Origin: Salinicola halimionae
Lineage (GTDB): Bacteria; Pseudomonadota; Gammaproteobacteria; Pseudomonadales; Halomonadaceae
Direction: 5' to 3'
Assembly (NCBI RefSeq): GCF_003206065.1
Contig: NZ_PZJQ01000005.1
Location: forward strand, 145,557-209,556
DNA length: 64,000 nt
Shown: positions 36,941 through 45,072 of the stretch, piece by piece
How the letters are laid out: every line of letters starts with the position of its first letter
Numbering within the stretch: position 1 is the first letter of the stretch
Notes under the pieces: model-generated
Databases searched by the model: none
Told to the model about the DNA's origin: nothing
What the model saw: only the letters and a program-made list of their open reading frames with translations
Position numbers and translations under genes: made by a program

Positions 36941-37372
36941 TCAATGCACGCGCGGCGCTTCACCCATGCCCAGACGTTCCTGAAATTCGGCCACTGCGCT
37001 CTTGAGGAGTTCCAGTAGTCCGGGGATCAGCGCCACGCCCTGGTCCGGCCCCTCGACGAACTGCTCGACGCTGACGTGCACGGCTTCGTTATGCACGACC
37101 AGCTTGGCGGCTTTCAGGATATTCATCACATCGTTGGCGGTTTCCAGCAGCAGCGTGCGGTTGGCGGCGTCTGCAGCCTGCCACACGCCAGGCAGCATCA
37201 ACTGGAAGAAAGCTGGCTCGTCTGCAGCGACCACCAGAACGAACTCCAGATGGTCCTGGCGAATGCGTGCGGCCTGATCGTCCATCGCTTCGATGTCGAT
37301 CTCCATCGCACGCAGTTTTTCGATATAACGTTCGAGCGGCGTGTTGGGTTCGAGGGGGGTGTTGGCCTGCAT
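36941..37372 (-). CDS. Hypothetical small helical protein
   Basis: A 143-residue soluble protein, mostly helical, without signal peptide or recognisable motif. I do not recognise the family. The start at 37372 has GGAG eight bases upstream. Codons 4-15 contain an in-frame 18-base tandem duplication (37331-37366 on the plus strand), giving NTPLEP-NTPLER. The segment VVAADEPAFFQLMLPGVW and a C-terminal LLELLKSAVAEFQERLG are well formed, so it looks like a genuine protein. It is 77 bases upstream of the ABM gene and 79 bases downstream of the DeoR gene. Confidence 0.6.
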   Translation of the reverse strand: MQANTPLEPNTPLERYIEKLRAMEIDIEAMDDQAARIRQDHLEFVLVVAADEPAFFQLMLPGVWQAADAANRTLLLETANDVMNILKAAKLVVHNEAVHVSVEQFVEGPDQGVALIPGLLELLKSAVAEFQERLGMGEAPRVH

Positions 37373-37451
37373 GAAGGCACTCCGGACGAGAATCATGACG
37401 AAGACGCGGTGGCGCCGATGACCTTCATTGTAAGGGAGAGCGCCGCAGCGG

Positions 37452-38216
37452 TCAGGTTGATACCGTCGGGTTCAGCACGGTGGCTCCCAACGCCTTGAAC
37501 ACGTCACTTCGCGCATCGGCGGCGTCGGTGATCAGCGTCCAGTGCGGAGGGAAGGCGGTCCAGTGCTGCTGGCTGGCCCGACCCAGCTTGGTGGCGTCCG
37601 CCATGATATAGACTTCGGCCGCGCGTGCGATCATCGCCTCCTTGAGCCACGCCTGTTCAGGACTCGCTTCGCAGAGCCCCAGCTCGGTGACGCCATCGGC
37701 GCTCAGAAACAGCCGGTCGACCGTCAGCCGGGAAAGCGCCGCGTGCGCCAGCGGGCCATAGACCGTCATGCTCGAGGCGCGCAGATCCCCGCCGAGCACG
37801 GTCGTATGCCCTTCCGGCAATTGCATAAGGTAAGGCAGCGCCGCCATGTTGTTGGTCACCACGTGAAGGCCGCGACGCTCGTTGAGCCGGGCCGCCAATG
37901 CGGCGGTGGTGGTGCCGCCGTCCAGTAGTACGGTGTCGTTGTCTTCGACACAGTCCAGCGCGCAATCGGCCAGTCGGGCCTTGACGTCACCCTGACGCGT
38001 ACGTCGCTGTTCCAGGGTCAGCTCGGGTTCGCGATGGCCGATATGGGCCGCGGCGCCCCCGTAGGTGCGAACCAGCAGGCCCTGATCCGACAGCGCGCCA
38101 AGATCACGACGCGCTGTCGCCTCGGAGATAGTGAAATGCTGGCAGAGCGCGTCGATGCTGGTGATGCCCGACAGCACCGCATCCAGCATCGCCTGGCGAC
38201 GTTTGGCGACTTTCAT
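37452..38216 (-). CDS. DeoR-family transcriptional regulator
   Basis: A 254-residue repressor with an N-terminal winged helix (ITSIDALCQHFTISEATARRDLGAL) and the DeoR sugar-phosphate-sensing domain (DTVLLDGGTTTAALAARL, LHVVTNNMAAL, VLGGDLRASSMTVYGP, VDRLFLSADGV). Such regulators respond to phosphorylated sugar or sugar-acid intermediates. It lies 147 bases downstream of the dehydrogenase gene of the tetronate-type cluster and is transcribed in the same direction, so it is the best candidate to bind the shared TGATCG-N3-CGATCA sites at 41741 and 47568-47603; that link is inference. AGGGA precedes the ATG. Confidence 0.9.
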   Translation of the reverse strand: MKVAKRRQAMLDAVLSGITSIDALCQHFTISEATARRDLGALSDQGLLVRTYGGAAAHIGHREPELTLEQRRTRQGDVKARLADCALDCVEDNDTVLLDGGTTTAALAARLNERRGLHVVTNNMAALPYLMQLPEGHTTVLGGDLRASSMTVYGPLAHAALSRLTVDRLFLSADGVTELGLCEASPEQAWLKEAMIARAAEVYIMADATKLGRASQQHWTAFPPHWTLITDAADARSDVFKALGATVLNPTVST

Positions 38217-38363
38217 GGTGATTCCCTGGGGTCGACCAGCGCGACGCGCTGGCTCGGCCTCTTCGTGGCTGGCGATATTTCGCCGGTCATTGTGCCACCG
38301 TTACCGAGAATGACGCATCTCGGGTCTCCCTTGAATTCGAACGGGAAGTCGGGGCAAACGGCT

Positions 38364-39269
38364 TCATTCGCTCAGAGACGTATGGTGGCGCGCCGCGACG
38401 ATGTCGGAGAGCTCGGGCACGTACTTCTCGCCGTCACCCTGGGATTCGGCGCTGGCGTAGAGATCGCGAACGGCTTTGGCGACACCGGCATCGACGTTCA
38501 TCGCCTCGGCCAGCGACGCGAGGTAGCGGGTGTCCTTGTGAGCGTTGGCCAGGGTGAATCGATGGGCATTGCGATCACGCTCGAGCACGTACTGAAAGAA
38601 GGTCTGATAGAAGCCGCTGTCCATGCGCGAGCCGCGAATGACGCTGTCGAAGGTCTGCGGCGTGATGCCGGCCTTGGCGCCGATGGTCAACGCTTCGGCG
38701 AAGATCGCCCCGTAGCCCATGGCGAGGAAGTTGTTGAGCAGCTTCATGGTATGGCCGGCGCCGACCGGGCCGACATGCAGAATCCTGGCGGCCCAGGTCT
38801 CCATCACCGGGCGTACGCGTTCGAGGGTGGCATCGTCGGCACCCACGATCGCCTGCAGTTCACCGGTCTCTGCCTGGGCCGGCGTACCGCCCAGGGGCGC
38901 GTCGATCAGGGCGATACCGTCCTCGCTCAGCGAGGACGCCAGCTCGCGGGTTACCGTGGGTTCGGAAGTCGAGCAGTCGACGATCAACAGGCCCTCGCGG
39001 CCGGCATTTCTGGCCCCGGCCCGGATCCCTTCGTCACCGTCGATCAGTGCCTTGACCTGCGGCGCACCGGTCACGCACAGAAAGACGATATCGCATTGGG
39101 CACCCAGCGCTGCAGCGTTGCTGACCTCTTCGGCGCCCTTGGCAACCAGATCGTCGATGGGCTGGCGGTTGCGATGGGCCAGTACCTTGAGCGGATGGCC
39201 CGCTTTAAGGATGTTGGCGGCCATACCGGCCCCCATGAATCCCAGTCCTGCAAAACCGATGATGGGCAT
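38364..39269 (-). CDS. Beta-hydroxyacid dehydrogenase, LtnD/3-hydroxyisobutyrate-dehydrogenase-like
   Basis: A 301-residue NAD(P)-dependent oxidoreductase. It begins IIGFAGLGFMGAGMAANILKAG (Rossmann GxGxMGxxMA), has the substrate motif APLGGTPAQAETGEL and the catalytic Lys in GHTMKLLNNFLAMG. Members oxidise L-threonate (LtnD), 3-hydroxyisobutyrate, or reduce tartronate semialdehyde. Its place 58 bases after the kinase-PdxA2 fusion gene suggests action on a tetronate or a product of that pathway. The start at 39269 is fixed by AGGAG six bases upstream; the ATG at 39296 lies before this ribosome site. No OtnI isomerase or OtnC decarboxylase is present, so the classical LtnD route is incomplete here. 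Confidence 0.87.
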   Translation of the reverse strand: MPIIGFAGLGFMGAGMAANILKAGHPLKVLAHRNRQPIDDLVAKGAEEVSNAAALGAQCDIVFLCVTGAPQVKALIDGDEGIRAGARNAGREGLLIVDCSTSEPTVTRELASSLSEDGIALIDAPLGGTPAQAETGELQAIVGADDATLERVRPVMETWAARILHVGPVGAGHTMKLLNNFLAMGYGAIFAEALTIGAKAGITPQTFDSVIRGSRMDSGFYQTFFQYVLERDRNAHRFTLANAHKDTRYLASLAEAMNVDAGVAKAVRDLYASAESQGDGEKYVPELSDIVAARHHTSLSE

Positions 39270-39327
39270 CTCTTTCTCCTCAGCAGTGATAGTCATGAAC
39301 GCGATGAAATGGCGTCAGTGATCCGGC

Positions 39328-41703
39328 CTATTTGGCAGTGTTGCGGCTGGCCAGCTCGACCGCCTGGCGCAGCGCCTCGATCAGACTGCGATCGTCGGCG
39401 ATGCCTTTTCCGGCGATATCGAACGCGGTGCCGTGGTCGACCGAGGTGCGCACCACCGGCAGACCGACGGTGACGTTGACGCCCGCTTCGAGCCCCATCA
39501 CCTTGACCGGACCGTGGCCCTGATCGTGATACATCGCCACCACGCAGTCGAAATCGCCGCGACCGGCGCGGAAGAATAGGGTATCGGCAGGCAGCGGACC
39601 TTCGACGTTCCAGCCCCGCTGGCGCAGCGCCTCGATCGCCGGCACGATCTTCTCCTCCTCCTCACCATAGCCGAACAATCCGTTCTCGCCGGCATGAGGG
39701 TTGATGCCGCAAACGGCAATGCGCGGATCGGTCTGCCCGGCGCGTGCCAGCGTTTCGTGGGCGCGCTCGATGGTGCGGGTGACCAGTCCCGGTTCGATCC
39801 GGGCGATGGCATCGATGATGCCGATATGAGTGGTGACGTGGATCACCTTCATCTTCGGTGTCACCAGCATCATCGAGACTTCCTCGGTGCCAGTGAGATG
39901 CGCCAGCAATTCGGTGTGGCCCGGGAACACGTGGCCACCGGCATGCAGCGCTTCCTTGTTGAGCGGTGCGGTACAGATCGCATCGAGCTCGCCGGCTTCG
40001 ATCAGTTCCACGGTCTTGGCGATGTACTGATAGGCGGCATCGCCGGCGATCGGCGAGACCTTGCCCCAGGGCAGATCGGCGGGAATCAGGCCGAGGTCGA
40101 TGCACTCGAGGGTGCCGCGCTCGAACCGCGCCTGGGCGGGGGCGTCGACGACATGCAGCTCGAGCGTCGAACCGACGATCTCTATGGCCTGACGCAGGCG
40201 ATCGGCGTCGCCGATGACCAGCGGCCGGCAGGTGTCGTGGACGGCGTCCTGGGCGAGCGCCTTGACGATGATTTCCGGGCCGACGCCGGCGGCGTCTCCC
40301 ATGGTGATACCGATGATGGGGCGATCGCTCATGCTCGTATCCTCTGCTGAGTCTTGAAAGTGGGTGACGGATTCACTGTGGGTGGCGACTGTCCCGTGGG
40401 TAGCGGATCCCGGGTCGTGCCAGACCCGCTGGAAGGCTTCGGAATCACCGAAGCCGCCGGCCTTGGTGATTACCTCCAGGGGCCGCTCGCCATGGCGGGT
40501 CACAAGCCGGGCCATGCCGGTATCGGGGGCGTCGATCAGCGTCAACCGGGTGATGTCCGCGGCCATCAATATGGCCCGGGCGGTGGCGCCACCCGTGGCG
40601 ATCAGCCGATCGACCGCGGCCAGATGCGGGGCGAGCATCACGCCGAGTTCGGCGCTGAGGCGCGGCCCATCCGCGGCGTTGCGATCCTCGTTCTGGGCCA
40701 GACGAACCATGACGTCCTCACCCGCCTGCAGCCTTTCCCCGATACGGTGAGAGAGACGCTGGGAGATCGACGCCAGCGCGGGCGACGACGAGGTCTCTTC
40801 CGTCTCGCCGAACAGCTCGGCCGGGGTGATCTCCACGACTGCGAGGTCGGGGTTGGCGGCCACCAACGCGTCGGCCTGAACGTGCGAGATACCGCTCATG
40901 CTGCCGATCACGATCAACGTCGGGCGTCGACGTGGGGCACGGGCGGAAGGGGCCTCGGCCGGCGTACCGGTGAGCCCCAGCGCATCCGGCAGGACCAGGC
41001 CCAGCCCGGCCGAACCGACCCAGAAGACGTTGTCTAGAGAGGTGGTCAGCGCGGCCAGACGCCGCAGGTCGGCATCGGTCAGGGCGTCGCAGACGACGGC
41101 TTCGACACCTTCCTGCTGATACTGCCGCAGCATGTTCGAGACCATCGCATCCGTTTCATAGAGCGTTGCCAGGTCGAGGTGACGCGTGGTCAGCGCCGCG
41201 CCTTCCAGCATCTCGACCAGATCGGCGCGGCCGCGGATGCCTTCGTTGGTCCAGACCTCGGTCTCCTCGACCGGGCGTTCGTGTAGCCACTGGCGGCCGG
41301 CCCGGGTGGTGCGTCCTGTGGCCGGGTAAGCCGGGGCGACGATGGCCATGCCGGCGCTTGGCACCAGACTCGCGATCTCGGCGGCGACGTTGCCACGCAG
41401 GGTCGAATCGATCTTCTTGAATAGATAGCGATAGCGCCCCTGCCACTGATTCAGACAGTCGCGATGACGCTCTACCGCCTGCTGTGGGGAGCTGGCTCGC
41501 GAGTCGAGATCGATGGCGACGGCATTGGCGCTGGCACTGATCCTCCCCGAAGCGGAGAGCATGACTTGCGTCGAGAGCCCTTGTCGGGTGCAGCCAATCG
41601 CCGAATCGGCGGTGCCGGTCAGATCATCGGCCAGAATGAGCAGGGATGTCTGATCGGCCATCGAGGGCGGATCGGACAGGTGCGAAGCAGGCGCTATCGT
41701 CAT
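39328..41703 (-). CDS. Fused four-carbon-acid sugar kinase (DUF1537) and PdxA2 dehydrogenase
   Basis: One uninterrupted frame encodes two enzymes. Residues about 1-455 are a DUF1537 acid-sugar kinase (LLILADDLTGTADSAIG, FKKIDSTLRGN, GSMSGIS, ATGGATARAIL), the DtnK/DenK/OtnK family. Residues 458-791 are PdxA2, with metal-binding histidines in PGHTELL, THIGIIDAI and AMYHDQGHGPVK. In known pathways kinase and PdxA2 are separate proteins that turn D-threonate or D-erythronate into the 4-phosphate and then DHAP plus CO2. A linker of about 30 residues joins the halves. An internal ATG at 40332 with AGAGGA before it could also yield free PdxA2. The N-terminal start is uncertain (41703, or 41661 MADQTSLLI); neither has a clear ribosome site. 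Confidence 0.9.
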   Translation of the reverse strand: MTIAPASHLSDPPSMADQTSLLILADDLTGTADSAIGCTRQGLSTQVMLSASGRISASANAVAIDLDSRASSPQQAVERHRDCLNQWQGRYRYLFKKIDSTLRGNVAAEIASLVPSAGMAIVAPAYPATGRTTRAGRQWLHERPVEETEVWTNEGIRGRADLVEMLEGAALTTRHLDLATLYETDAMVSNMLRQYQQEGVEAVVCDALTDADLRRLAALTTSLDNVFWVGSAGLGLVLPDALGLTGTPAEAPSARAPRRRPTLIVIGSMSGISHVQADALVAANPDLAVVEITPAELFGETEETSSSPALASISQRLSHRIGERLQAGEDVMVRLAQNEDRNAADGPRLSAELGVMLAPHLAAVDRLIATGGATARAILMAADITRLTLIDAPDTGMARLVTRHGERPLEVITKAGGFGDSEAFQRVWHDPGSATHGTVATHSESVTHFQDSAEDTSMSDRPIIGITMGDAAGVGPEIIVKALAQDAVHDTCRPLVIGDADRLRQAIEIVGSTLELHVVDAPAQARFERGTLECIDLGLIPADLPWGKVSPIAGDAAYQYIAKTVELIEAGELDAICTAPLNKEALHAGGHVFPGHTELLAHLTGTEEVSMMLVTPKMKVIHVTTHIGIIDAIARIEPGLVTRTIERAHETLARAGQTDPRIAVCGINPHAGENGLFGYGEEEEKIVPAIEALRQRGWNVEGPLPADTLFFRAGRGDFDCVVAMYHDQGHGPVKVMGLEAGVNVTVGLPVVRTSVDHGTAFDIAGKGIADDRSLIEALRQAVELASRNTAK

Positions 41704-41740
41704 GGTTATGATTGAACCGATTAAATATTTCCGTATAAAT

Positions 41741-41755
41741 TGATCGATTCGATCA
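41741..41755. promoter_or_regulatory. Palindromic operator candidate before the kinase-PdxA2 gene
   Basis: TGATCGATTCGATCA is a perfect 15-base palindrome (TGATCG-N3-CGATCA), 38 bases upstream of the ATG at 41703 in a locally AT-rich stretch. The same arms occur twice before the KdgT-like permease gene. A common regulator, perhaps the DeoR protein encoded at 37452-38216, is inferred. Confidence 0.65.
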
Positions 41756-41844
41756 TAAATGGCAAGTCGACGAAGGTGGAACACGACCCGCCATGAACAT
41801 GAACACGCGTGGCCACCAACCGGAAAACGAGGCCGAATTCAGTT

Positions 41845-41928
41845 CACTGACTCAGCCAGTGACTCAGCCAGTGACTTGGTCAGTGATTCAGAAAGTGATT
41901 GGGCTGGTGATTCGGCCAGCGATTCGTC
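41845..41928. repeat. Seven tandem 12-bp repeats between larC and the kinase-PdxA2 gene
   Basis: Seven adjacent 12-base units, consensus CAGTGAYTCRGC, start at 41845, 41857, 41869, 41881, 41893, 41905 and 41917. Identity declines from the first two units toward larC. The array lies in the 237-base gap after the larC stop. Read on the plus strand it would encode Ser-Asp-rich peptides, but no credible gene is there. Confidence 0.9.
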
Positions 41929-41940
41929 CATATCAGGGTT

Positions 41941-43269
41941 TCAGCGCCGTAGGCTGCCAGAATCGCCGCGCAGGGCATAGGCTTCCAGCACGCGGGCATG
42001 GACATCGGCGAGAGGGTGGTCGTGCTCGAGGGCAAGGCGATGGATGTCATCATATTCCGGCGCCACCCGGATATCGCGGCCGTCTAGGCTGCCGATCTTG
42101 ACCCTGACCTCGCCCCACTCGGTTTCGACGACTTCGATTCGGCGATTCAGAATTCGCCGGCTGGATTCATGACGGCGCACGCCGAAAGTCGAGGTGTGCA
42201 GGAGCAAGAGTCGCTCCAGGCCATCCGCTCGCGGCCACGGTGCCAATACCGTGATCAACGTTCCGGGGCGAGATTTCTTCATCGTGATCGGGGTATAGAA
42301 CACATCGAGGGCCCCGGCTTCCAGCAGCAAGCCCATCAGGTGGCCCAGTTGCTCGCCAGTAACATCGTCGAGCTGGCACTCCAGGACGCCGATCGACTCT
42401 CGCGGTTCGTCGTCGTGGGTGGTCGTGGACGATCTCTCGGCCTCGAACAGAACGCTGCGCAGCACGTTGGGATGGGCCGAGTCGCGATTGCCGGCGCCGT
42501 AGCCGATCCGCAGCGGTATCCCGGCCGGCAGTCCGCCGAAGCGCTGGACCAGTACCCCGAGAAAGGCAGCGCCAGTGGGCGTGGTCAGTTCGCCCGGCGC
42601 ATCGAAATCCGACAGCGGCACCCCCTTAAGCAGCTCCAGGGTGGCCGGCGCGGGAATCGGAAAGCGGCCATGGGCGATATCGATGATGCCGTGTCCTACC
42701 GGCACCGGCGAGGCGCTGATGCGATCGATACCGAGCAGCTCGAGTGCCAGACAGACACCGAGGATGTCGATGATCGAGTCCATCGCCCCTACTTCGTGCA
42801 GGTGGACCTCGCCGGGATCGATGCCGTGAATTCGCCCCTCGGCCTCGGCAATCGCGGTGAAGAGCGCCGTCGCCCGATTTCTGGCCCGGTTCGGGAGGTC
42901 GGCGGCCGCGATCATCGTCAGAATATCGCCGGCACGGCGATGACCATGGACGTGCTCGTGCTTGTGATTGTCGTGATCGTGGTCGTGGCCGTGATTGTGG
43001 TCGGCGTCGTGATGATCGTGATGGGAATGATCGTCGTGATGAATGCCGCGAACATGCCCATGCGGATCGGCGATGTCGAGATCGATCGTCAACAGGCGGG
43101 CCCGAATCCCGCAGCGATCTACCGGCCGGGTGCCGAGTTCGAATGGGTCGATTGGCAGCCGGCGTAACGCGGTGGCGATCTGGTCCAGATCGGCGCCAAG
43201 ATCCACCAGCGCTGCCAGCAGCATGTCGCCGGCGATGCCAAAGGTGCAGTCGATATGGAGCGTCTTCAT
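41941..43269 (-). CDS. larC: Nickel insertion protein LarC (pincer cofactor nickelochelatase)
   Basis: A 442-residue protein that inserts nickel into the pyridinium-bisthiocarboxylate mononucleotide made by LarB and LarE, using CTP. The N terminus MKTLHIDCTFGIAGDMLLAALVDLG and the EVHLHEVGAMDSIIDILG and GHGIIDIAHGRFPIPAPATLELL segments are diagnostic. Residues 70-110 form a histidine-rich loop with about 19 histidines, a likely nickel store. LarC1 and LarC2 parts are in one frame, unlike Lactobacillus where a frameshift joins them. Its ATG overlaps the larB stop (ATGA), so the two are coupled. It is the last gene of the unit starting at the KdgT-like permease. Confidence 0.95.
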   Translation of the reverse strand: MKTLHIDCTFGIAGDMLLAALVDLGADLDQIATALRRLPIDPFELGTRPVDRCGIRARLLTIDLDIADPHGHVRGIHHDDHSHHDHHDADHNHGHDHDHDNHKHEHVHGHRRAGDILTMIAAADLPNRARNRATALFTAIAEAEGRIHGIDPGEVHLHEVGAMDSIIDILGVCLALELLGIDRISASPVPVGHGIIDIAHGRFPIPAPATLELLKGVPLSDFDAPGELTTPTGAAFLGVLVQRFGGLPAGIPLRIGYGAGNRDSAHPNVLRSVLFEAERSSTTTHDDEPRESIGVLECQLDDVTGEQLGHLMGLLLEAGALDVFYTPITMKKSRPGTLITVLAPWPRADGLERLLLLHTSTFGVRRHESSRRILNRRIEVVETEWGEVRVKIGSLDGRDIRVAPEYDDIHRLALEHDHPLADVHARVLEAYALRGDSGSLRR

Positions 43270-44039
43270 GAGCTGCGTGGCCCTGTTGAGGCGGATTCGG
43301 CGGGCGCCTCGGCGGCGGGTGTCGAGCTCCCGAAGTTGGCGGGCTGCGGATCGGGGCCACGCTCGAGCAGCGACAGAATGCTGGCGGCCTGCCAGGCGGC
43401 GCCGAAGCCGTTATCGATATTGACCACGCTCATGCCGGTGGCGCACGCCGACAGCATGCCCAGCAGAGCAGTGATGCCCTGCAGGCTGGCGCCGTAACCC
43501 ACCGAGGTCGGCACCGCGATCACCGGATTGCGCACCAGCCCGGTGATCACGCTGGGTAGCGCGCCTTCCATGCCGGCAATCACGACCAGCACGTCGGCTC
43601 GGGTCAACGCCTCGCGATGCGCCAGCAGGCGATCGATGCCGGCGACGCCGACGTCGTTGAGCCGGGCGACATCGGCGCCCAGCCACTCGAGGGTGCCCGC
43701 TGCTTCCTCGGCCACGGGCAGGTCCGACGTGCCGGCGCAGATCACCGCCACGGTACCGGGGAGTCGTTTCGGCGGGGCACCCCAGGAAAGCAGGCGGCTC
43801 ATCGGATCATAGTGCCCGTCGGGATGATCCTGAAGCACGCGTTCGGCGCGCTCGGCATCGAGTCGGGTGACCAGCGCGCGCTGGTGACGATCGATCAGGC
43901 GGCCGACGATGGCGCTGATCTGATCGGCCTGCTTGCCCTCGCCGAAAACGACTTCGGGGACGCCGTTACGGACTTCTCGATCGTGATCGACACGGGCGAA
44001 TCCAAGATCGGAAATGGGGCGGTCTGGGCGTTCGGTCAT
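43266..44039 (-). CDS. larB: Pincer cofactor biosynthesis protein LarB
   Basis: A 257-residue protein with an N-terminal extension and a PurE-like core (GTVAVICAGTSDLPVAEEAAGTLE, MEGALPSVITGLVRNPVIAVPTSVGYGASLQG, VNIDNGFGAA). LarB carboxylates and hydrolyses nicotinic acid adenine dinucleotide to the pyridinium dicarboxylate mononucleotide, the first step to the nickel-pincer cofactor. It follows larE by 22 bases and overlaps larC by four. The ribosome site AGGA lies before ATG 44039. Full length for the family. Confidence 0.95.
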   Translation of the reverse strand: MTERPDRPISDLGFARVDHDREVRNGVPEVVFGEGKQADQISAIVGRLIDRHQRALVTRLDAERAERVLQDHPDGHYDPMSRLLSWGAPPKRLPGTVAVICAGTSDLPVAEEAAGTLEWLGADVARLNDVGVAGIDRLLAHREALTRADVLVVIAGMEGALPSVITGLVRNPVIAVPTSVGYGASLQGITALLGMLSACATGMSVVNIDNGFGAAWQAASILSLLERGPDPQPANFGSSTPAAEAPAESASTGPRSS

Positions 44040-44061
44040 GCCATATCCTGTCGATCCGAAT

Positions 44062-44967
44062 TCAAGGCAGCAGTCGATTCATGCTGCCGCTGCGATACCC
44101 GGCCAGGTCCAGCGTCACCCAGGCGTAACCCAGTGCGGTGAGTTCCGCGACCAGCCGGTCGTGATGTTCGAGCACCGTCGCCATGTCCTGGGGTTCGACT
44201 TCGATCCGGGCCAGTTCTCCATGGTGCCGCACGCGAAGCTGGCCGATGTTCAACGCTCTGACGCGGCGCTCGGCCTCGGCAATCCGCTCGAGCTTCTCCA
44301 GCGTGATGCGCTCGCCGTAGGCAACCCTCGACGACAGACAGGCCAGCGAGGGCTTGTTCCAGGTCGGCAGGACCATTGCCTGGGAGAGTTCGCGAATCTC
44401 GGCCTTGTAGAGTCCGACTTCATGCAGCGGACCGCGCACGCCGTACTCGCGAGCGGCCTGGGTGCCCGGGCGGTGCTCGCCGTCGTCATCGGCGATCAGG
44501 CCGAAGACGATATTGTGGAATCCGGCGTCGACCATGATCGGTGCCAGATGCGTGAACAGGCCGGATTTGCAGTAGTAGCAGCGATTGGCGTCGTTTTCGG
44601 CGTAACCGGGGATGGCGATCTCCGAGGTCTCGATGACCCGGTGCGGCGCCTGCAGGCGCCGGGCCAGATCGCGGGCGGCATCGAGTTCCTCGAACGGATA
44701 GGATTCCGAGTCCGCAGTCACCGCCAGCACGCGTTCCCGGCCCAGCGTCTCCAGCGCGATGGCCAGCAGGAAGGTGCTGTCGACGCCACCGGAGAACGCC
44801 ACCACAACATCGCCCATCTGGCGAAGGACGTCGCGCAACCGGGCCAGCTTGGCCTCGAGTTCGGCGCCCTGGGCCACGTCAGCGGTCAGCGACACGCTGT
44901 GCGAGTGCGACGGCGCCGCGTCCACGCTCAAGGTATTGATTCGTTCGGTTCGAACCGTCGAGGTCAT
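44062..44967 (-). CDS. larE: ATP-dependent sulfur transferase LarE
   Basis: A 301-residue PP-loop enzyme with SGGVDST at residues 59-65. It adenylates the LarB product and donates sulfur to form the bisthiocarboxylate. Cys210, in [11 protein letters not shown], fits the cysteine that is sacrificed as sulfur donor in Lactobacillus LarE; a CYYC pair (Cys130, Cys133) is also present. The first 35 residues are a variable Ser/His-rich extension. GGGAGG precedes the ATG. It is separated from larA by 87 bases that contain a 17-bp repeat array. Confidence 0.93.
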   Translation of the reverse strand: MTSTVRTERINTLSVDAAPSHSHSVSLTADVAQGAELEAKLARLRDVLRQMGDVVVAFSGGVDSTFLLAIALETLGRERVLAVTADSESYPFEELDAARDLARRLQAPHRVIETSEIAIPGYAENDANRCYYCKSGLFTHLAPIMVDAGFHNIVFGLIADDDGEHRPGTQAAREYGVRGPLHEVGLYKAEIRELSQAMVLPTWNKPSLACLSSRVAYGERITLEKLERIAEAERRVRALNIGQLRVRHHGELARIEVEPQDMATVLEHHDRLVAELTALGYAWVTLDLAGYRSGSMNRLLP

Positions 44968-45004
44968 GGGTTCCCTCCCGTCGTGTGTCCGTCGATCGGC
45001 AGTT

Positions 45005-45072
45005 CAGTCATCGGCGTAGCTCGATCATCCACGTAGCTCAGTCATCGACATAGCTCAGTCATCAACATAAGG
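45005..45072. repeat. Four tandem 17-bp copies of the larA 3' end
   Basis: Units at 45005-45021, 45022-45038, 45039-45055 and 45056-45072 are near-identical. The last contains the end of larA (Tyr-Val-Asp-Asp-stop on the minus strand); the others repeat that sequence into the larA-larE spacer. There are no spacers, so it is not a CRISPR array. Confidence 0.9.

Noticed and set aside
41845..41928. Possible CRISPR array (also 45005-45072)
   Set aside because: Units are directly adjacent, without spacers, and too short; no cas genes are near.
41759..41980. Plus-strand frame encoding Ser-Asp-rich repeats
   Set aside because: It is the translation of the 12-bp repeat array, has no ribosome site and runs into larC on the other strand.
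42169..43167. 332-codon plus-strand frame opposite larC with a valine/isoleucine-rich tail
   Set aside because: The hydrophobic tail is the complement of the LarC histidine-rich loop; no independent support.
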